Assembly: GCF_014205835.1 (NCBI RefSeq) | Contig: NZ_JACHCQ010000023.1 | Coordinates: 1-64,000, forward strand | Length of the DNA stretch: 64,000 nt | Direction: 5' to 3' | From: Pedobacter sp. AK013 | GTDB lineage: Bacteria; Bacteroidota; Bacteroidia; Sphingobacteriales; Sphingobacteriaceae | In this document: piece by piece, positions 44,561-54,738 of the stretch | Layout: each line of letters starts with the position of its first letter | Numbering within the stretch: the stretch's first letter is position 1 | Translations under genes and position numbers: made by a program | Notes under the pieces: generated by a model | Told to the model about the DNA's origin: nothing | The model's database searches: none | Seen by the model: only the letters and a program-made list of their open reading frames with translations

Positions 44561-45619
44561 ATGAATAAAAGTAAAACAGCACTGGTTGTAGGGGCAAATG
44601 GTGTAATTGGCAGTAATTTAATCAGCCATTTAGAAAGTCTTGGCGATTGGGATATTATAGGTTTATCACGTCGGGGAGGGCTAGATACAGATAAGACCAG
44701 GTACATTTCTGTCGATCTGCTCAATCTAGAGGATAGTAAGAAACAATTGAGCTCCTTAACCAGTGTAACACATATTTTTTATGCCGCATATCAAGATAAA
44801 CCTACATGGGCGGAGCTGGTAGCACCTAACCTGGCGATGCTTGTAAATGTGGTTAACACTATTGAAAGTATTGCAAAAGGCTTACAGCACATCAGTTTAA
44901 TGCAAGGCTATAAAGTATACGGGGCGCATTACGGTCCTTTTAAAACACCTGCAAAAGAAACCGACGGGAGGCATATGCCTCCAGAATTTAATATAGACCA
45001 GCAACAGTTTCTTGAGGCACAACAAAAGGATAAAAAATGGAGTTGGTCTGCGCTCCGTCCATCGGTGGTTGCGGGCACGGCTTTAGGCAATCCGATGAAT
45101 TTACTTTCTGTAATTGCAGTTTACGCCTCTATATCGAAAGAATTAGGTTTGCCTTTGCGCTTTCCCGGTAAATTAGGTGCTTACGATAAACTTTTAGATA
45201 TTACTGACGCCGGATTATTGGCTAAGGCAACAGTATGGGCGGCTACAAACCCAGCATGTGCCAATCAGGCTTTTAACATCACCAATGGTGATTTGATCCG
45301 TTGGAACGACCTTTGGCCTAAAATTGCAACTTATTTTAAAATGGATACTGCCCCTCCGCTTCAGATGCCTTTGCAAACCATTATGGCTGATAAATCGGCT
45401 GTGTGGGCCCAGCTGCAAGGAAAACATAACCTGGTTAAACACAGTTATGAAGAAGTGTCTTCATGGGCTTTTGGTGATTTTGTTTTCTCGTGGGATTACG
45501 ATTTTTTCTCTGATGGTACCAAAGCCAGGCGATTGGGCTTTCATGAATATATCGATACCGAAAAAATGTTTTTCGATCTGTTTGACGAACTTAAACGTAA
45601 AAAAGTTATCCCGAACTAG
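44561..45619 (+). CDS. NAD(P)-dependent PRISE-type SDR reductase
   Basis: 352 residues. Rossmann motif ALVVGANGVIGSNLISHL (GxxGxxG, about 8-25), then the atypical short-chain dehydrogenase pattern of progesterone 5-beta-reductase/iridoid synthase-like enzymes: HISLMQGYKVYGAHYGPF (about 108-126; K-Y pair) and WSALRPSVVAGTALGNPMNL (about 167-186). Such enzymes reduce activated C=C bonds of enones. The physiological substrate is unknown. It is divergent from the AraC regulator with a 92-nt gap. Cytosolic. Confidence 0.88.
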   Translation: MNKSKTALVVGANGVIGSNLISHLESLGDWDIIGLSRRGGLDTDKTRYISVDLLNLEDSKKQLSSLTSVTHIFYAAYQDKPTWAELVAPNLAMLVNVVNTIESIAKGLQHISLMQGYKVYGAHYGPFKTPAKETDGRHMPPEFNIDQQQFLEAQQKDKKWSWSALRPSVVAGTALGNPMNLLSVIAVYASISKELGLPLRFPGKLGAYDKLLDITDAGLLAKATVWAATNPACANQAFNITNGDLIRWNDLWPKIATYFKMDTAPPLQMPLQTIMADKSAVWAQLQGKHNLVKHSYEEVSSWAFGDFVFSWDYDFFSDGTKARRLGFHEYIDTEKMFFDLFDELKRKKVIPN

Positions 45620-45757
45620 TTTTCTGGCCTTACGGATTTGTTGTCTGTTAATAAAAATTATTTGTCAGCGGATGCTGAACTTATTCAGTGTCTATTTTTA
45701 TTATAGAACTAATGTTTCAATAAAGTTGGATATTTGTAGCTACAAATAATTTAACTG

Positions 45758-47293
45758 ATGAAACCCTATCTGCAACTTTTCGATTTTTCTAGGAAGATAA
45801 ACTATAAAACTGAAATTCTTGCAGGTTTAACGGTGGCCATGACCATGATCCCCGAATCATTGTCGTTTGCTATTCTTGCGGGTTTCCCTCCTTTAACAGG
45901 TTTATACGCTGCTTTTATTATGGGTTTAGTTACAGCCGTTTTAGGCGGCAGGCCAGGTTTGGTTTCGGGTGGGGCAGGAGCAACGGTAATTACCCTCATT
46001 GCTTTAATGAAAAGCCAGGGTATAGAATATGTTTTTGCGGCAGTGGCTTTGGCAGGCGTAATTCAGATTATAGTAGGGTTGTTTAAACTTGGGAAATTTG
46101 TAAGGTTGGTTCCGCAGCCAGTAATGTTTGGCTTCGTTAACGGTTTGGCAGTTATTATTTTTATGTCGCAGCTAGAACAGTTCAAAACTCTTGTTAACGG
46201 CAAGATCGTGTGGTTAAGCGGCACCCCTTTATATATTATGCTGGCTTTAGTATTGCTCACCGTAGCAATAGTGATTATTCTGCCAAAAATAACCAAGGCC
46301 ATTCCATCCTCATTGGTGGCTATTATTGTGGTTTTTCTTATTGTTTTAGGTTTTGGAATCGATACCAAACTGGTTAAAGATATTGCTTCGGTAAATGGTG
46401 GTTTTCCGCCATTTCATATTCCGAAAGTGCCGCTGAATCTCGATATGCTAAAGATCATTTTTCCCTATTCACTCATTATGGCTGGTGTGGGCTTAACAGA
46501 AGGCCTGCTTACCCTGAATCTGGTTGATGAAATTACAGAAACCAAAGGTGATAGGAACAGGGAGAGTATTGCACAGGGAATTGCCAATATTACGAACGGT
46601 TTTTTTACTGGTATGGGCGGCTGCCCAATGATAGCCCAAACGCTGGTTAATCTCTCAGCAGGTGCCAGGGCACGGTTATCGGGTATTATTGCCGCCTTAA
46701 CTATACTGGTAATTATTTTGGTAGGTGCTCCGGTAATAGATCGTGTACCTATGGCTGCTTTGGTTGGTGTAATGATGATGGTAGCCATTGGTACTTTTGA
46801 ATGGATGAGCTTTAAAGTGATTAATAAAATGCCGGTACAGGATATTATCATTGGTATCCTGGTGGCTGTAATTACAATTTGGCTGCATAATCTGGCACTT
46901 GCCGTATTAATAGGTGTAATTATTTCGGCACTTGTTTTTGCCTGGGAAAGTTCTAAGCGAATACGCACCAGTAAACATACTGATGCCAATGGTGTAAAGA
47001 CCTATGAAATATTTGGCCCCTTGTTTTTTGGATCGGTTGCCAATTTTAACGGGCTGTTTGATGTGGCCCATGATCCCAAGCATATCATAATTGATTTTAA
47101 GCACAGCCGTGTTTTTGATATGTCGGGTATTGATGCGCTGAATAAACTAACCGAACGCTACCGTTCGGTTGATAAGGAACTCCAATTGAAGCACCTGAGT
47201 AACGACTGTAAACGCTCGTTGAAAAATGCTGATCAAATTATAGCAGTGAACATTATAGAAGATCCTACCTATCGGGTAGCTACCGAAAGATAA
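45758..47293 (+). CDS. SulP family anion transporter with STAS domain
   Basis: 511 residues. About 10-12 hydrophobic helices in the first 400, with the SulP sequences ETKGDRNRESIAQGIANITN and GGCPMIAQTLVNLSAGARARLSG-type motif (about 255-315) and AGLTVAMTMIPESLSFAILAG near the start. The C-terminal STAS domain spans about 405-500 (IIDFKHSRVFDMSGIDALNK). Transports an anion such as sulfate, bicarbonate or chloride; the ion is not predictable and no carbonic anhydrase or sulfate-assimilation gene is near. Confidence 0.92.
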   Translation: MKPYLQLFDFSRKINYKTEILAGLTVAMTMIPESLSFAILAGFPPLTGLYAAFIMGLVTAVLGGRPGLVSGGAGATVITLIALMKSQGIEYVFAAVALAGVIQIIVGLFKLGKFVRLVPQPVMFGFVNGLAVIIFMSQLEQFKTLVNGKIVWLSGTPLYIMLALVLLTVAIVIILPKITKAIPSSLVAIIVVFLIVLGFGIDTKLVKDIASVNGGFPPFHIPKVPLNLDMLKIIFPYSLIMAGVGLTEGLLTLNLVDEITETKGDRNRESIAQGIANITNGFFTGMGGCPMIAQTLVNLSAGARARLSGIIAALTILVIILVGAPVIDRVPMAALVGVMMMVAIGTFEWMSFKVINKMPVQDIIIGILVAVITIWLHNLALAVLIGVIISALVFAWESSKRIRTSKHTDANGVKTYEIFGPLFFGSVANFNGLFDVAHDPKHIIIDFKHSRVFDMSGIDALNKLTERYRSVDKELQLKHLSNDCKRSLKNADQIIAVNIIEDPTYRVATER

Positions 47294-47827
47294 ATAATTT
47301 AACTTTTAATTTTGTGGTATTAACCCTTATCATAGCCCGGTTAATTTTAGAGGCTATTGTAGGGGAATGGCTATGCCCTTGCCCAAAATTTGTTTGCTGT
47401 TTAATTTAACTGCTTTCTTCATATTTCATGCTTTTACTAAAACGTTTAAGTTTTTAAAGAAACAGCAACAAAAAATTGTTCGAATTATTGTACTTGCTGG
47501 CTAAAAATATCCTTATTTGCTGTTTTATAGGATGTTACTTTCTTAAAATATTTTGATAATATTTATTTTTTTACCTGTCTAGTTGACAATTATTTTAATA
47601 GAATTAAATATTATTGCCCTGTTTTATAAAAATTTCATAAAAATGACAATTCGTTATTAAAACGTTTTAGTATATTATATATTTGAGTTAACCAAATCCT
47701 AAATTTTATGAGAATCCTTAACTATTACTACCGAAGTACCTGTCTTTTTAACCTAGGACATATCTTGCCGTTTCCGAAAAAATAAGTTTTAGAAATCATT
47801 TTTTTACCAATTAAAGATCCATTAACT
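47294..47827. other. 534-nt promoter region of the 16-kb operon
   Basis: Gene-free and AT-rich. It holds two AAAACGTTT-type palindromes (47438-47450, 47658-47669) and a TATATTTG element (47678-47685), leaving a leader of about 140 nt before the SusC start. No sigma-factor or anti-sigma gene precedes the operon. Confidence 0.45.
47658..47685 (+). promoter_or_regulatory. Palindrome TAAAACGTTTTA next to a TATATTTG element
   Basis: TAAAACGTTTTA (47658-47669) is perfectly symmetric and resembles LacI-family operators centred on CG. TATATTTG (47678-47685) matches TAnnTTTG and lies 8 nt downstream, so a bound repressor would sit in the promoter spacer. A related TAAAACGTTTAAG is at 47438-47450. A matching -33 element is not clear. 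Confidence 0.4.
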
Positions 47828-50800
47828 ATGCGATACTTATGGGCGTGCCTTGGCTTTTTTGCGGCGTTTACGTTAAACGTTTTACCAGTTTTTGCTGGCG
47901 CTAATGAACTGCATAAAGGCTTAGCGATTAAACACTTTGTTCTGCAGGATACGACTAAAATTATGTTCGTTTCCTTAAAAGATTCATTGAGAAAAGACAG
48001 CTTAAACCAGATTAAGCAAAAAACACTTTACAACAAGTTATCTGGCGGTGTACAGAAAAACACTAGAGATTTATCTCTTTTCCCGGCCATTTCATTACAG
48101 CAAAATTTAAAGGGCAATTATGCTGGCCTGTACGTTCAGGAGCCATCGGGCGAACCTGGTACCATACAGAATATGTTTTTAAGGGGAGCGCCTATGCCGC
48201 TCTTATCTAAAAAGGATGTATATGCCTCGCAGCCTTTGGTTGTACTGGATGGGATTCCACTCATTGGCGAGCATCCATTCGCTTTTGATATCCAGCAGTA
48301 CGATTTCAACAGGATTGGTCCGGCCACCAATTTGCTCAGCACCATAGATATTAACAATATCGCATCGGTAGAGGTATTAAGCGATTTAGCCAGTACAGCC
48401 ATTTATGGGCCAAGGGGTGTAAATGGTGTAATCCTCCTTAAATCTAAAACGCCTGATGGCATTGCACGTAGCATTAGCTTTAACTCGTACATCGGTATGG
48501 TGCAAAAACCAACCGTTAATACCATTAATGGTAAGTACGAAAATGCATTCAGACAACGCTTTTACGACATCTATACTACAAATGGCAGGTACTCTGACGA
48601 CGAGGCTTACCCGGTTTATCTGAGCGATTCATTAAATAATGTATATAGTGGTAAATCAGACTGGACCGATTTATACTATAAAAATGCATTGGTTTATGGC
48701 ATCAATTTAGGCTTAACAGGAGGTTCGGACAGGGCGAGTTTCAGGTTCTCGCTGGGTAATACCAAAAGCGAGGGCGTAGCCGATGGAACTGGTTTAGACC
48801 GTTACAGCGCTATGTTTAACATTAATATGAAGCCTGTTAAATGGTTATTGTTTTCTGCAATGATTAACGGTAACCGTTTAAACCGCAACCGCAACAGGAG
48901 TTTGAGGGATCGCTTTGCACAAATTAACTATTTCCCTGATTTGAGTGCGCCACTGGCACCTAATAAAGATTATTATGCCAGTTACCTGAATGAGTACACG
49001 AAAGGTTTTGATGATAATAAAACCAATAGTATACAGGGTTTCGCCAAGTTGGTAGGTACTTTGGGCAAATTTAAAATGAGCTCTTCGTTTAATGTAGATT
49101 ATAACGAAGGTTACAGGGATATTTTTTACGCCCGTACATTATTGCAGGGAAATAGTTACGCATCTAACTATTATGGCTTTAACCAGCGCTTAATGATGGA
49201 CAATAAGGTTACTTATGATCTGAACCTTAAAAATGTACATGATTTTCACTTTGAGCTGGGCCAATCGATGATCTGGGATATTTATAAGTACAACTACGCT
49301 TATGCTTATAAAGGCGCCAACGATTATATCAAAATTAACTTATTGGATTCTAAACCTAAAAATGATGATGGTTCAGATAATGGAGCTTATTTAACACCGG
49401 TTGCCTTCCCGAGAGAACTTACTTACCGGTTTTTAGATAAGACAGTAGATAACCTGCTATCATTCTATGGTAAGGTAAATTATTCGTACAACAATAAATA
49501 TTTCGTTTCGGGCACTTTGCGCTTGGATGGTTCCTCTAATGCACAGCCAACCAAACGCTGGTTTTATTCTCCAGTAATCTCAGCAGCGTGGAATATGAAA
49601 AACGAATTGCGGAAGGATACCAGGTTTGTTGATGATCTGGTTTTAAGGGCAAGCGTCGGCCGTTTAGGTAGGACTTTTACCTACGATAACTATGCACAGG
49701 GACCACAGTATACCGCATCGGTTGGTTATGCCGGAAACTTAACTGTACCAGGTTATAACGGCATCGGTGTGCTTACCAGGCCTTACTCTTTTGGTTGGGT
49801 AGGTTATAACGTGCCATGGTCATATTCCGATCAGCTCAACATTGGTGTAGATGTGGCAATGCTTAAAAACCGCCTGCATGTATCTGCTGATTTTTATACC
49901 AAAGCAGAGAAAAACCAACTGCTGGGCATCCCATCATACGCTGAGTATGGCTATAAACAATCGATAGAAAGTGGACTGAACATGACCAATACCGGGGTAG
50001 ATTTAACCATTAGCGCATTGGTAATTGCACAAAGCAAATTCTCATGGAATTCAGCACTTAATCTTAACCACAACAGCAATAAGTTAACGGCATTGCCAAG
50101 AGGCTTAAACGAAATTATTATCGGCAACAGATTCTTAAAAGTTGGTCAGCCGGTAGATCAGTATTGGCTTTTGGAGAATGAAGGTATTTACACCGCAAAT
50201 AACCAGGTGCCCGTAGTAAACGGCCAGCCTTTAAAATATAACGGTACACCTTTAAAAGCCGGAGATCCGCGCTGGAAAGACCAGAACGGCGACAACATTA
50301 TCGACGAAAGAGATAAAGTATTAAAAGGCCATTCGTTACCGGTTTTATCGGGTGGTTTCGATAACGCTTTTACCTACGGTAACTGGAGCTTAGGTACCAA
50401 CCTGTATTTCAATCTGGGCCGCAAACTGATTAACCAGGATATGGCCAATCGCTTTGATTTTGTAAACCGTGAGGGCAATACCGATATGACCTCGGTAAAA
50501 GAAATTACTTTCTGGGAAAAAAGAGGCGATTACAGCAAATACCCACTGTATAACCCATGGAGTACGGTAATCCCTTACCGTACCGATCAGGATTTGTTTT
50601 TGGAAAATGCATCATTCCTGAAACTGAGATCCGTTTCAATCGGATATGATTTAGGAACCGTACTGAAAAAGAAGAACATTAAAATCAACAAGTTTTTTGT
50701 ATACGGATCGGTTAATAATGTATTTGTAATTACCCCTTATACCGGGCAAGACCCCGAGTTGGTAAGTTACGATGGTATTGATACAGGTTATGGCCAGCCT

Positions 50801-50842
50801 ATACCAAGAACGTATACCCTGGGTTTTAAAATGGAATTATAA
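47828..50842 (+). CDS. SusC/RagA-like transporter lacking the N-terminal beta-sandwich domain
   Basis: 1004 residues. Signal peptide about 1-23. Where most SusC proteins have a carboxypeptidase-regulatory-like domain, this one has only a polar stretch of about 60 residues (ANELHKGLAIKHFVLQDTTK to NKLSGG), then the plug (about 85-215, PLVVLDGIPLIG and DLASTAIYGPRGVNGVILLK) and a barrel to the end (LGFKMEL). SusD begins about 35 nt later. It heads the 16-kb operon and pairs with a second, normal SusC at 54739. The ligand is unknown. Confidence 0.88.
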   Translation: MRYLWACLGFFAAFTLNVLPVFAGANELHKGLAIKHFVLQDTTKIMFVSLKDSLRKDSLNQIKQKTLYNKLSGGVQKNTRDLSLFPAISLQQNLKGNYAGLYVQEPSGEPGTIQNMFLRGAPMPLLSKKDVYASQPLVVLDGIPLIGEHPFAFDIQQYDFNRIGPATNLLSTIDINNIASVEVLSDLASTAIYGPRGVNGVILLKSKTPDGIARSISFNSYIGMVQKPTVNTINGKYENAFRQRFYDIYTTNGRYSDDEAYPVYLSDSLNNVYSGKSDWTDLYYKNALVYGINLGLTGGSDRASFRFSLGNTKSEGVADGTGLDRYSAMFNINMKPVKWLLFSAMINGNRLNRNRNRSLRDRFAQINYFPDLSAPLAPNKDYYASYLNEYTKGFDDNKTNSIQGFAKLVGTLGKFKMSSSFNVDYNEGYRDIFYARTLLQGNSYASNYYGFNQRLMMDNKVTYDLNLKNVHDFHFELGQSMIWDIYKYNYAYAYKGANDYIKINLLDSKPKNDDGSDNGAYLTPVAFPRELTYRFLDKTVDNLLSFYGKVNYSYNNKYFVSGTLRLDGSSNAQPTKRWFYSPVISAAWNMKNELRKDTRFVDDLVLRASVGRLGRTFTYDNYAQGPQYTASVGYAGNLTVPGYNGIGVLTRPYSFGWVGYNVPWSYSDQLNIGVDVAMLKNRLHVSADFYTKAEKNQLLGIPSYAEYGYKQSIESGLNMTNTGVDLTISALVIAQSKFSWNSALNLNHNSNKLTALPRGLNEIIIGNRFLKVGQPVDQYWLLENEGIYTANNQVPVVNGQPLKYNGTPLKAGDPRWKDQNGDNIIDERDKVLKGHSLPVLSGGFDNAFTYGNWSLGTNLYFNLGRKLINQDMANRFDFVNREGNTDMTSVKEITFWEKRGDYSKYPLYNPWSTVIPYRTDQDLFLENASFLKLRSVSIGYDLGTVLKKKNIKINKFFVYGSVNNVFVITPYTGQDPELVSYDGIDTGYGQPIPRTYTLGFKMEL

Positions 50843-50876
50843 TATGGAAAGCAATACAAACAAAACATCAACAACG

Positions 50877-52391
50877 ATGAAAAAGATATTATACACATTT
50901 CTGCTGGCTATAGTGGCTTTATCGGGTTGTAATAAAGCCCTGGAAACCGATTCGACCCGCGTTGTGGGCGAAAAAAATATGTGGAACACTGTTGAAGATG
51001 CAAGAGCAGGTATTATGGGCGTTTATGCACTTACCCGTGCAGCACTATCTGATAACAACAGCCACTGGATTTATGGTGATGTAAGAACGGGCGAGTTTAC
51101 CAGCCCGAAAAGACAAGACCTTAAAGCCGTTATTAGCAACAATTTAAATGCATCATATCCTGTGGTAGAGTCACTTTCAGATTGGACCAGGTTTTATGCT
51201 ATTGTTAACGGAGCAAATGTTTTTCTGGAAAATGTTGCCCATGTTAAAGCAACCGATAAACGTTACTCGGATAACAATATGACTGTAGATATGGCACAAG
51301 CCCGGTTTTTAAGGGCCTTTGCTTATTTTTACATGGTACGTATCTGGGGCGATGTGCCTTTCATTATTTCCTCAAACGAAGGCGTATTTGAAAACAAGCC
51401 ACGTGAAAGCCAGGCCAAGATTTTAGCATGGGTGGAAAGCGAAATGCTAAGGGCCGCTGCTGATCTGCCATACATTTACAGTGGCGGGGATATTCAACAG
51501 CCCAGCAATTACTACAACGAAGACAGGACCCGCTGGGGTGGTGCCCTGGCTACAAAAGTTACGGCCTATGCTGTTTTAGCTCATGTTGCAGCCTGGACAG
51601 CCGACTATTCGAGCGTGGCCAAATATGCCAAATTTGTTGAAGATAATTATGGCAGAAGCGGTGGTGGTTTTACATCGGTAACCGATTTAAGCAATTCGAA
51701 TGGCTTTTTCTATAATAAAAACACAAGGCAAATGTTTGGCTTTAACTCCGACTACGGCCATATTGATGGTTCATCAACCGGGCACTTGGAAGAACTGACA
51801 CTGGCTGAACCAATTATTACCAAAGCCATACCAGATATTTATTTGCCCAAAGATTCGATCTTAAAATACTTCAACCTTCCGAAAGATGAAAGATTTGCTG
51901 TTGATACTTTAGGTCAGTCGAAATTCGACAGGTATTTTACCAACTTAAATGGTAAGTATCCCATCTTCAGTAAAATAAAGGTCATTCAGGGTGGGGGTAC
52001 CGATCCAAACTTCAGGTACTTTACCAGTGCTTTAATTTTTACCCGCTTAGAAGATATTGTGCTTTTGCGTGCCGAAGCCTTGTCGGTATTAGGCGATCAG
52101 GAAGGTGCTAAAAATGAATTGCTCCAGGTAATAACCAGAAGGGTAACATCAGGAACAGAGGTTGTGATAGACCTGACCAAGGTTGATATTCTGAAAATGA
52201 TTTTTGAAGAGCGGCACCGCGAATTAATGGGCGAAGGACAGCGCTGGTACGATATGATCCGCTACAATAAAATCAGGCAGAACGATGCCAAATTTATGGC
52301 CCTGATTAATTCGGGCGGTATTTACTGGCCAATTTCGCGTAAGCTTTTATTGCAGAATAATTTATTAACACAGAACATTTACTGGCGCTAA
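50877..52391 (+). CDS. SusD/RagB-type surface lipoprotein 1 of the 16-kb operon
   Basis: 504 residues from ATG 50877, chosen because MKKILYTFLLAIVALSGC is a clean lipoprotein signal (Cys 18); an ATG at 50844 is also in frame. Canonical SusD features: MWNTVEDARAGIMGVYALTRAAL near the N terminus, QARFLRAFAYFYMVRIWGDVPF (about 138-159), and C-terminal ILKMIFEERHRELMGEGQRW and YDMIRYNKI. Ligand-binding partner of the preceding SusC; ligand unknown. Confidence 0.92.
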   Translation: MKKILYTFLLAIVALSGCNKALETDSTRVVGEKNMWNTVEDARAGIMGVYALTRAALSDNNSHWIYGDVRTGEFTSPKRQDLKAVISNNLNASYPVVESLSDWTRFYAIVNGANVFLENVAHVKATDKRYSDNNMTVDMAQARFLRAFAYFYMVRIWGDVPFIISSNEGVFENKPRESQAKILAWVESEMLRAAADLPYIYSGGDIQQPSNYYNEDRTRWGGALATKVTAYAVLAHVAAWTADYSSVAKYAKFVEDNYGRSGGGFTSVTDLSNSNGFFYNKNTRQMFGFNSDYGHIDGSSTGHLEELTLAEPIITKAIPDIYLPKDSILKYFNLPKDERFAVDTLGQSKFDRYFTNLNGKYPIFSKIKVIQGGGTDPNFRYFTSALIFTRLEDIVLLRAEALSVLGDQEGAKNELLQVITRRVTSGTEVVIDLTKVDILKMIFEERHRELMGEGQRWYDMIRYNKIRQNDAKFMALINSGGIYWPISRKLLLQNNLLTQNIYWR

Positions 52392-52482
52392 CAATAAGGA
52401 TATGAAACCATCATCAGCTTTCAGATCGCATGGCGAAATGTTTAAGCTCATGATGGCTTCGTCACCATTAAAATATAATCAG

Positions 52483-53592
52483 ATGAAAAAATTTGTAAAA
52501 TATGCGGGAGCCATAACCATGCTTTTATTGCTCGCCCTGGTGTATTCGGCCTGTAAAAAGAACGGTGGCTATTACGATGCTGCCGATGAGGCCGCGCCGT
52601 TTTCGGGAAATATATATGAATATCTAAAAAGCAAGCCTGGTGTTTACGATTCGCTTATTGTAGCGGTTGACAGGATGGGACTGAAAAAAACACTTACGGA
52701 TAGTAATGTTACTTTGTTTGCCGTGACCAATCCTAGTTTTCAACTGGCTTTGCGCAACTTAAATACCTTAAGAAAACAATCAGATAAAGATCCTTTGTTC
52801 CTATCGAATATTGATGGTGTACAGTTGGATACCATGATTTCTTATTACATCATCAGGGGAGTAAAACCAACTGATTCTTTAAAACTGCAGGATGGTTTGA
52901 ATTTAACCAGCGTAAAGGTAGCTTATCCTATGCATGCCAAATCGGTAAAAGGATCGGCATCGGGCCAGGTCGGCGCCGGACCTGAAGTAATCGAATTCAG
53001 CAATACCAAAAAAAGTAAGTTTATCAGAAACTGGTCTACCAGTACAACGGCTTCCAATAATATCCGTACCAAAAACGGAATTGTACATGTAATCAGCCCC
53101 GATCACCTTTTTGGTTTCGATGGCTTTGTTACCCGTTTAACCTTTGTGCCACCACCACCAAACTTAATGGTTACCGTGGGTGGAACTTTTTCTACCAACC
53201 GAGAAAATGGTGGTGGGCCAACCAGTGGCGAGAACTCTAAAAAAGTAATCGATGGGGATGATCACACCAAGTTCTTATGCGATTTGCAGGGCTTCTTAAC
53301 CATGCAGTTTAAGCTTAAGACACCAGAAGTATCGTCGGTTTATACCCTAACATCGGCTAACGATGCAGTAGAAAGAGATCCGAAAGCCTGGACTTACGAG
53401 GGCTCTCAGGATGGTGTAAACTGGACCGAGCTGCACCGCGTTACCAACTTCTTCTTCGAAGAAAGGTACCAGCAAAAAGTGTTCAGGTGTACCAATACTG
53501 TGGCCTACCAGTATTACCGGGTAAATATTACCGAGCTAAGAAGCGGTGGCGTATTCCAGCTGGCAGAATGGACAATTAATAAAACGAAATAG
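52483..53592 (+). CDS. FAS1 (fasciclin) lipoprotein with discoidin-like C terminus
   Basis: 369 residues from ATG 52483, giving a lipoprotein signal MKKFVKYAGAITMLLLLALV ending YSAC. A FAS1-type domain covers about 35-205 (YEYLKSKPGVYDSLIVAVDR, VTLFAVTNPSF, TKNGIVHVISP). The last about 140 residues look like an F5/8 type C (discoidin) beta-sandwich (KVIDGDDHTKFLCDL, WTYEGSQDGVNWTEL), a carbohydrate- or surface-binding fold. Likely a cell-surface accessory binding protein of the SusCD system. Similar FAS1 lipoprotein again follows the second SusD at 59451. Confidence 0.8.
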   Translation: MKKFVKYAGAITMLLLLALVYSACKKNGGYYDAADEAAPFSGNIYEYLKSKPGVYDSLIVAVDRMGLKKTLTDSNVTLFAVTNPSFQLALRNLNTLRKQSDKDPLFLSNIDGVQLDTMISYYIIRGVKPTDSLKLQDGLNLTSVKVAYPMHAKSVKGSASGQVGAGPEVIEFSNTKKSKFIRNWSTSTTASNNIRTKNGIVHVISPDHLFGFDGFVTRLTFVPPPPNLMVTVGGTFSTNRENGGGPTSGENSKKVIDGDDHTKFLCDLQGFLTMQFKLKTPEVSSVYTLTSANDAVERDPKAWTYEGSQDGVNWTELHRVTNFFFEERYQQKVFRCTNTVAYQYYRVNITELRSGGVFQLAEWTINKTK

Positions 53593-53628
53593 ATGATGGA
53601 GTACGGAAAAAATAAATTAGAAAAACTT

Positions 53629-54717
53629 ATGAAGTCAATCGTAAAAAAAGAACATCTTTTTATAGCGCTTGCGGTGGTTGTTTTTAGCGGATGTAAAAAA
53701 CTATACAATTTGCCTGACGAAAAAGATTACTTAAGTAACAATGTAAATTTTAGCAATAAAATTCTGGAGCCAATTATTGGCCGTAATAATTTAATAGGCG
53801 GTTTTAATGGTGATAATTCAACAGCCCCAATCACTTTCGAAATTGTAAATGCAAGGTTTGGAGATGGACGGCCGGTGAGCGATATTTTCCAAAGGGTACC
53901 TACTTACGTCTGGACTGCCCCTTACACGGGTTTGGAAAAAAGCCTGGCCGAAATCGAAGCCAAAAGAAAATTGGAAGAGCATTCGCTATTGGAAATCCGT
54001 TCTTCAGGGCAGTTTATTTTATGGGCATCGGCAACCAATCAACTGATCAACCCTAGGCCAACAGATAGTACCAATTTTTCTCAGGATACCCGTTTTTTTG
54101 ATGTGAAAGTCAAAAATACAGGTGGAGAGCGATTAATTAAAGATTTTCAGATAAGGCCATTCAGAGAACGCCCTTACGAGCCATCTAACGATTTTAATGC
54201 TTACACAGGCTTGCCTGCCCCTGACCCTAAATTTCCGCTCGATAAAAAACTAAGGGATTATATCCGCCCTTATTTAAACAACGTAATCGGAGCCAACAGC
54301 AATAAAAACCTGGTTAGCAACAACGATCAGAAAGATGTAGTGGTTTACATCCGCCCGTTTACAGGTGGTAACGGACACTCTTTAAGAATAAAAGCTTTAA
54401 ATAAAGATTCGGTAGAAATCAATCCAGCCTTTTTTAACGAAACTGTGTGGGAAAAAATGATACATGGTTTTAACATGCAGAAAACCGATAAGTATGTACA
54501 GTACGATGTAGCTTATCCCATTCCGCTGGTAGAAATACCAACCTCGTACGCTACCGGCGGTTCTAGGGCAAAGGCCGAGCTGAGTTACTCGAGAGGTTCA
54601 TTTGGTGGCGGACGTATCATTGCCAACTTCGGTATCGATTTCGCCATTTATAGGGCAGGCGACTGGGAAATTGTATTTCATTTTAAAACAGATAACCCAA
54701 AATTTGTCAGCGAGTAA
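53629..54717 (+). CDS. DUF5007-type lipoprotein
   Basis: 362 residues from ATG 53629, giving MKSIVKKEHLFIALAVVVFS then GCKK (lipid Cys 22); an ATG 36 nt upstream is in frame. The body is beta-rich, with FVPT/YVWTAPYTGLEKSLAEIEAKRKLEE-type start and C-terminal FGIDFAIYRAGDWEIVFHFKT. I place it in DUF5007, a family confined to Bacteroidota SusCD loci, from memory and with moderate certainty. Function unknown; presumably an outer-membrane surface component. Confidence 0.6.
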   Translation: MKSIVKKEHLFIALAVVVFSGCKKLYNLPDEKDYLSNNVNFSNKILEPIIGRNNLIGGFNGDNSTAPITFEIVNARFGDGRPVSDIFQRVPTYVWTAPYTGLEKSLAEIEAKRKLEEHSLLEIRSSGQFILWASATNQLINPRPTDSTNFSQDTRFFDVKVKNTGGERLIKDFQIRPFRERPYEPSNDFNAYTGLPAPDPKFPLDKKLRDYIRPYLNNVIGANSNKNLVSNNDQKDVVVYIRPFTGGNGHSLRIKALNKDSVEINPAFFNETVWEKMIHGFNMQKTDKYVQYDVAYPIPLVEIPTSYATGGSRAKAELSYSRGSFGGGRIIANFGIDFAIYRAGDWEIVFHFKTDNPKFVSE

Positions 54718-54738
54718 GCACCATTTTAAGCTAATATT

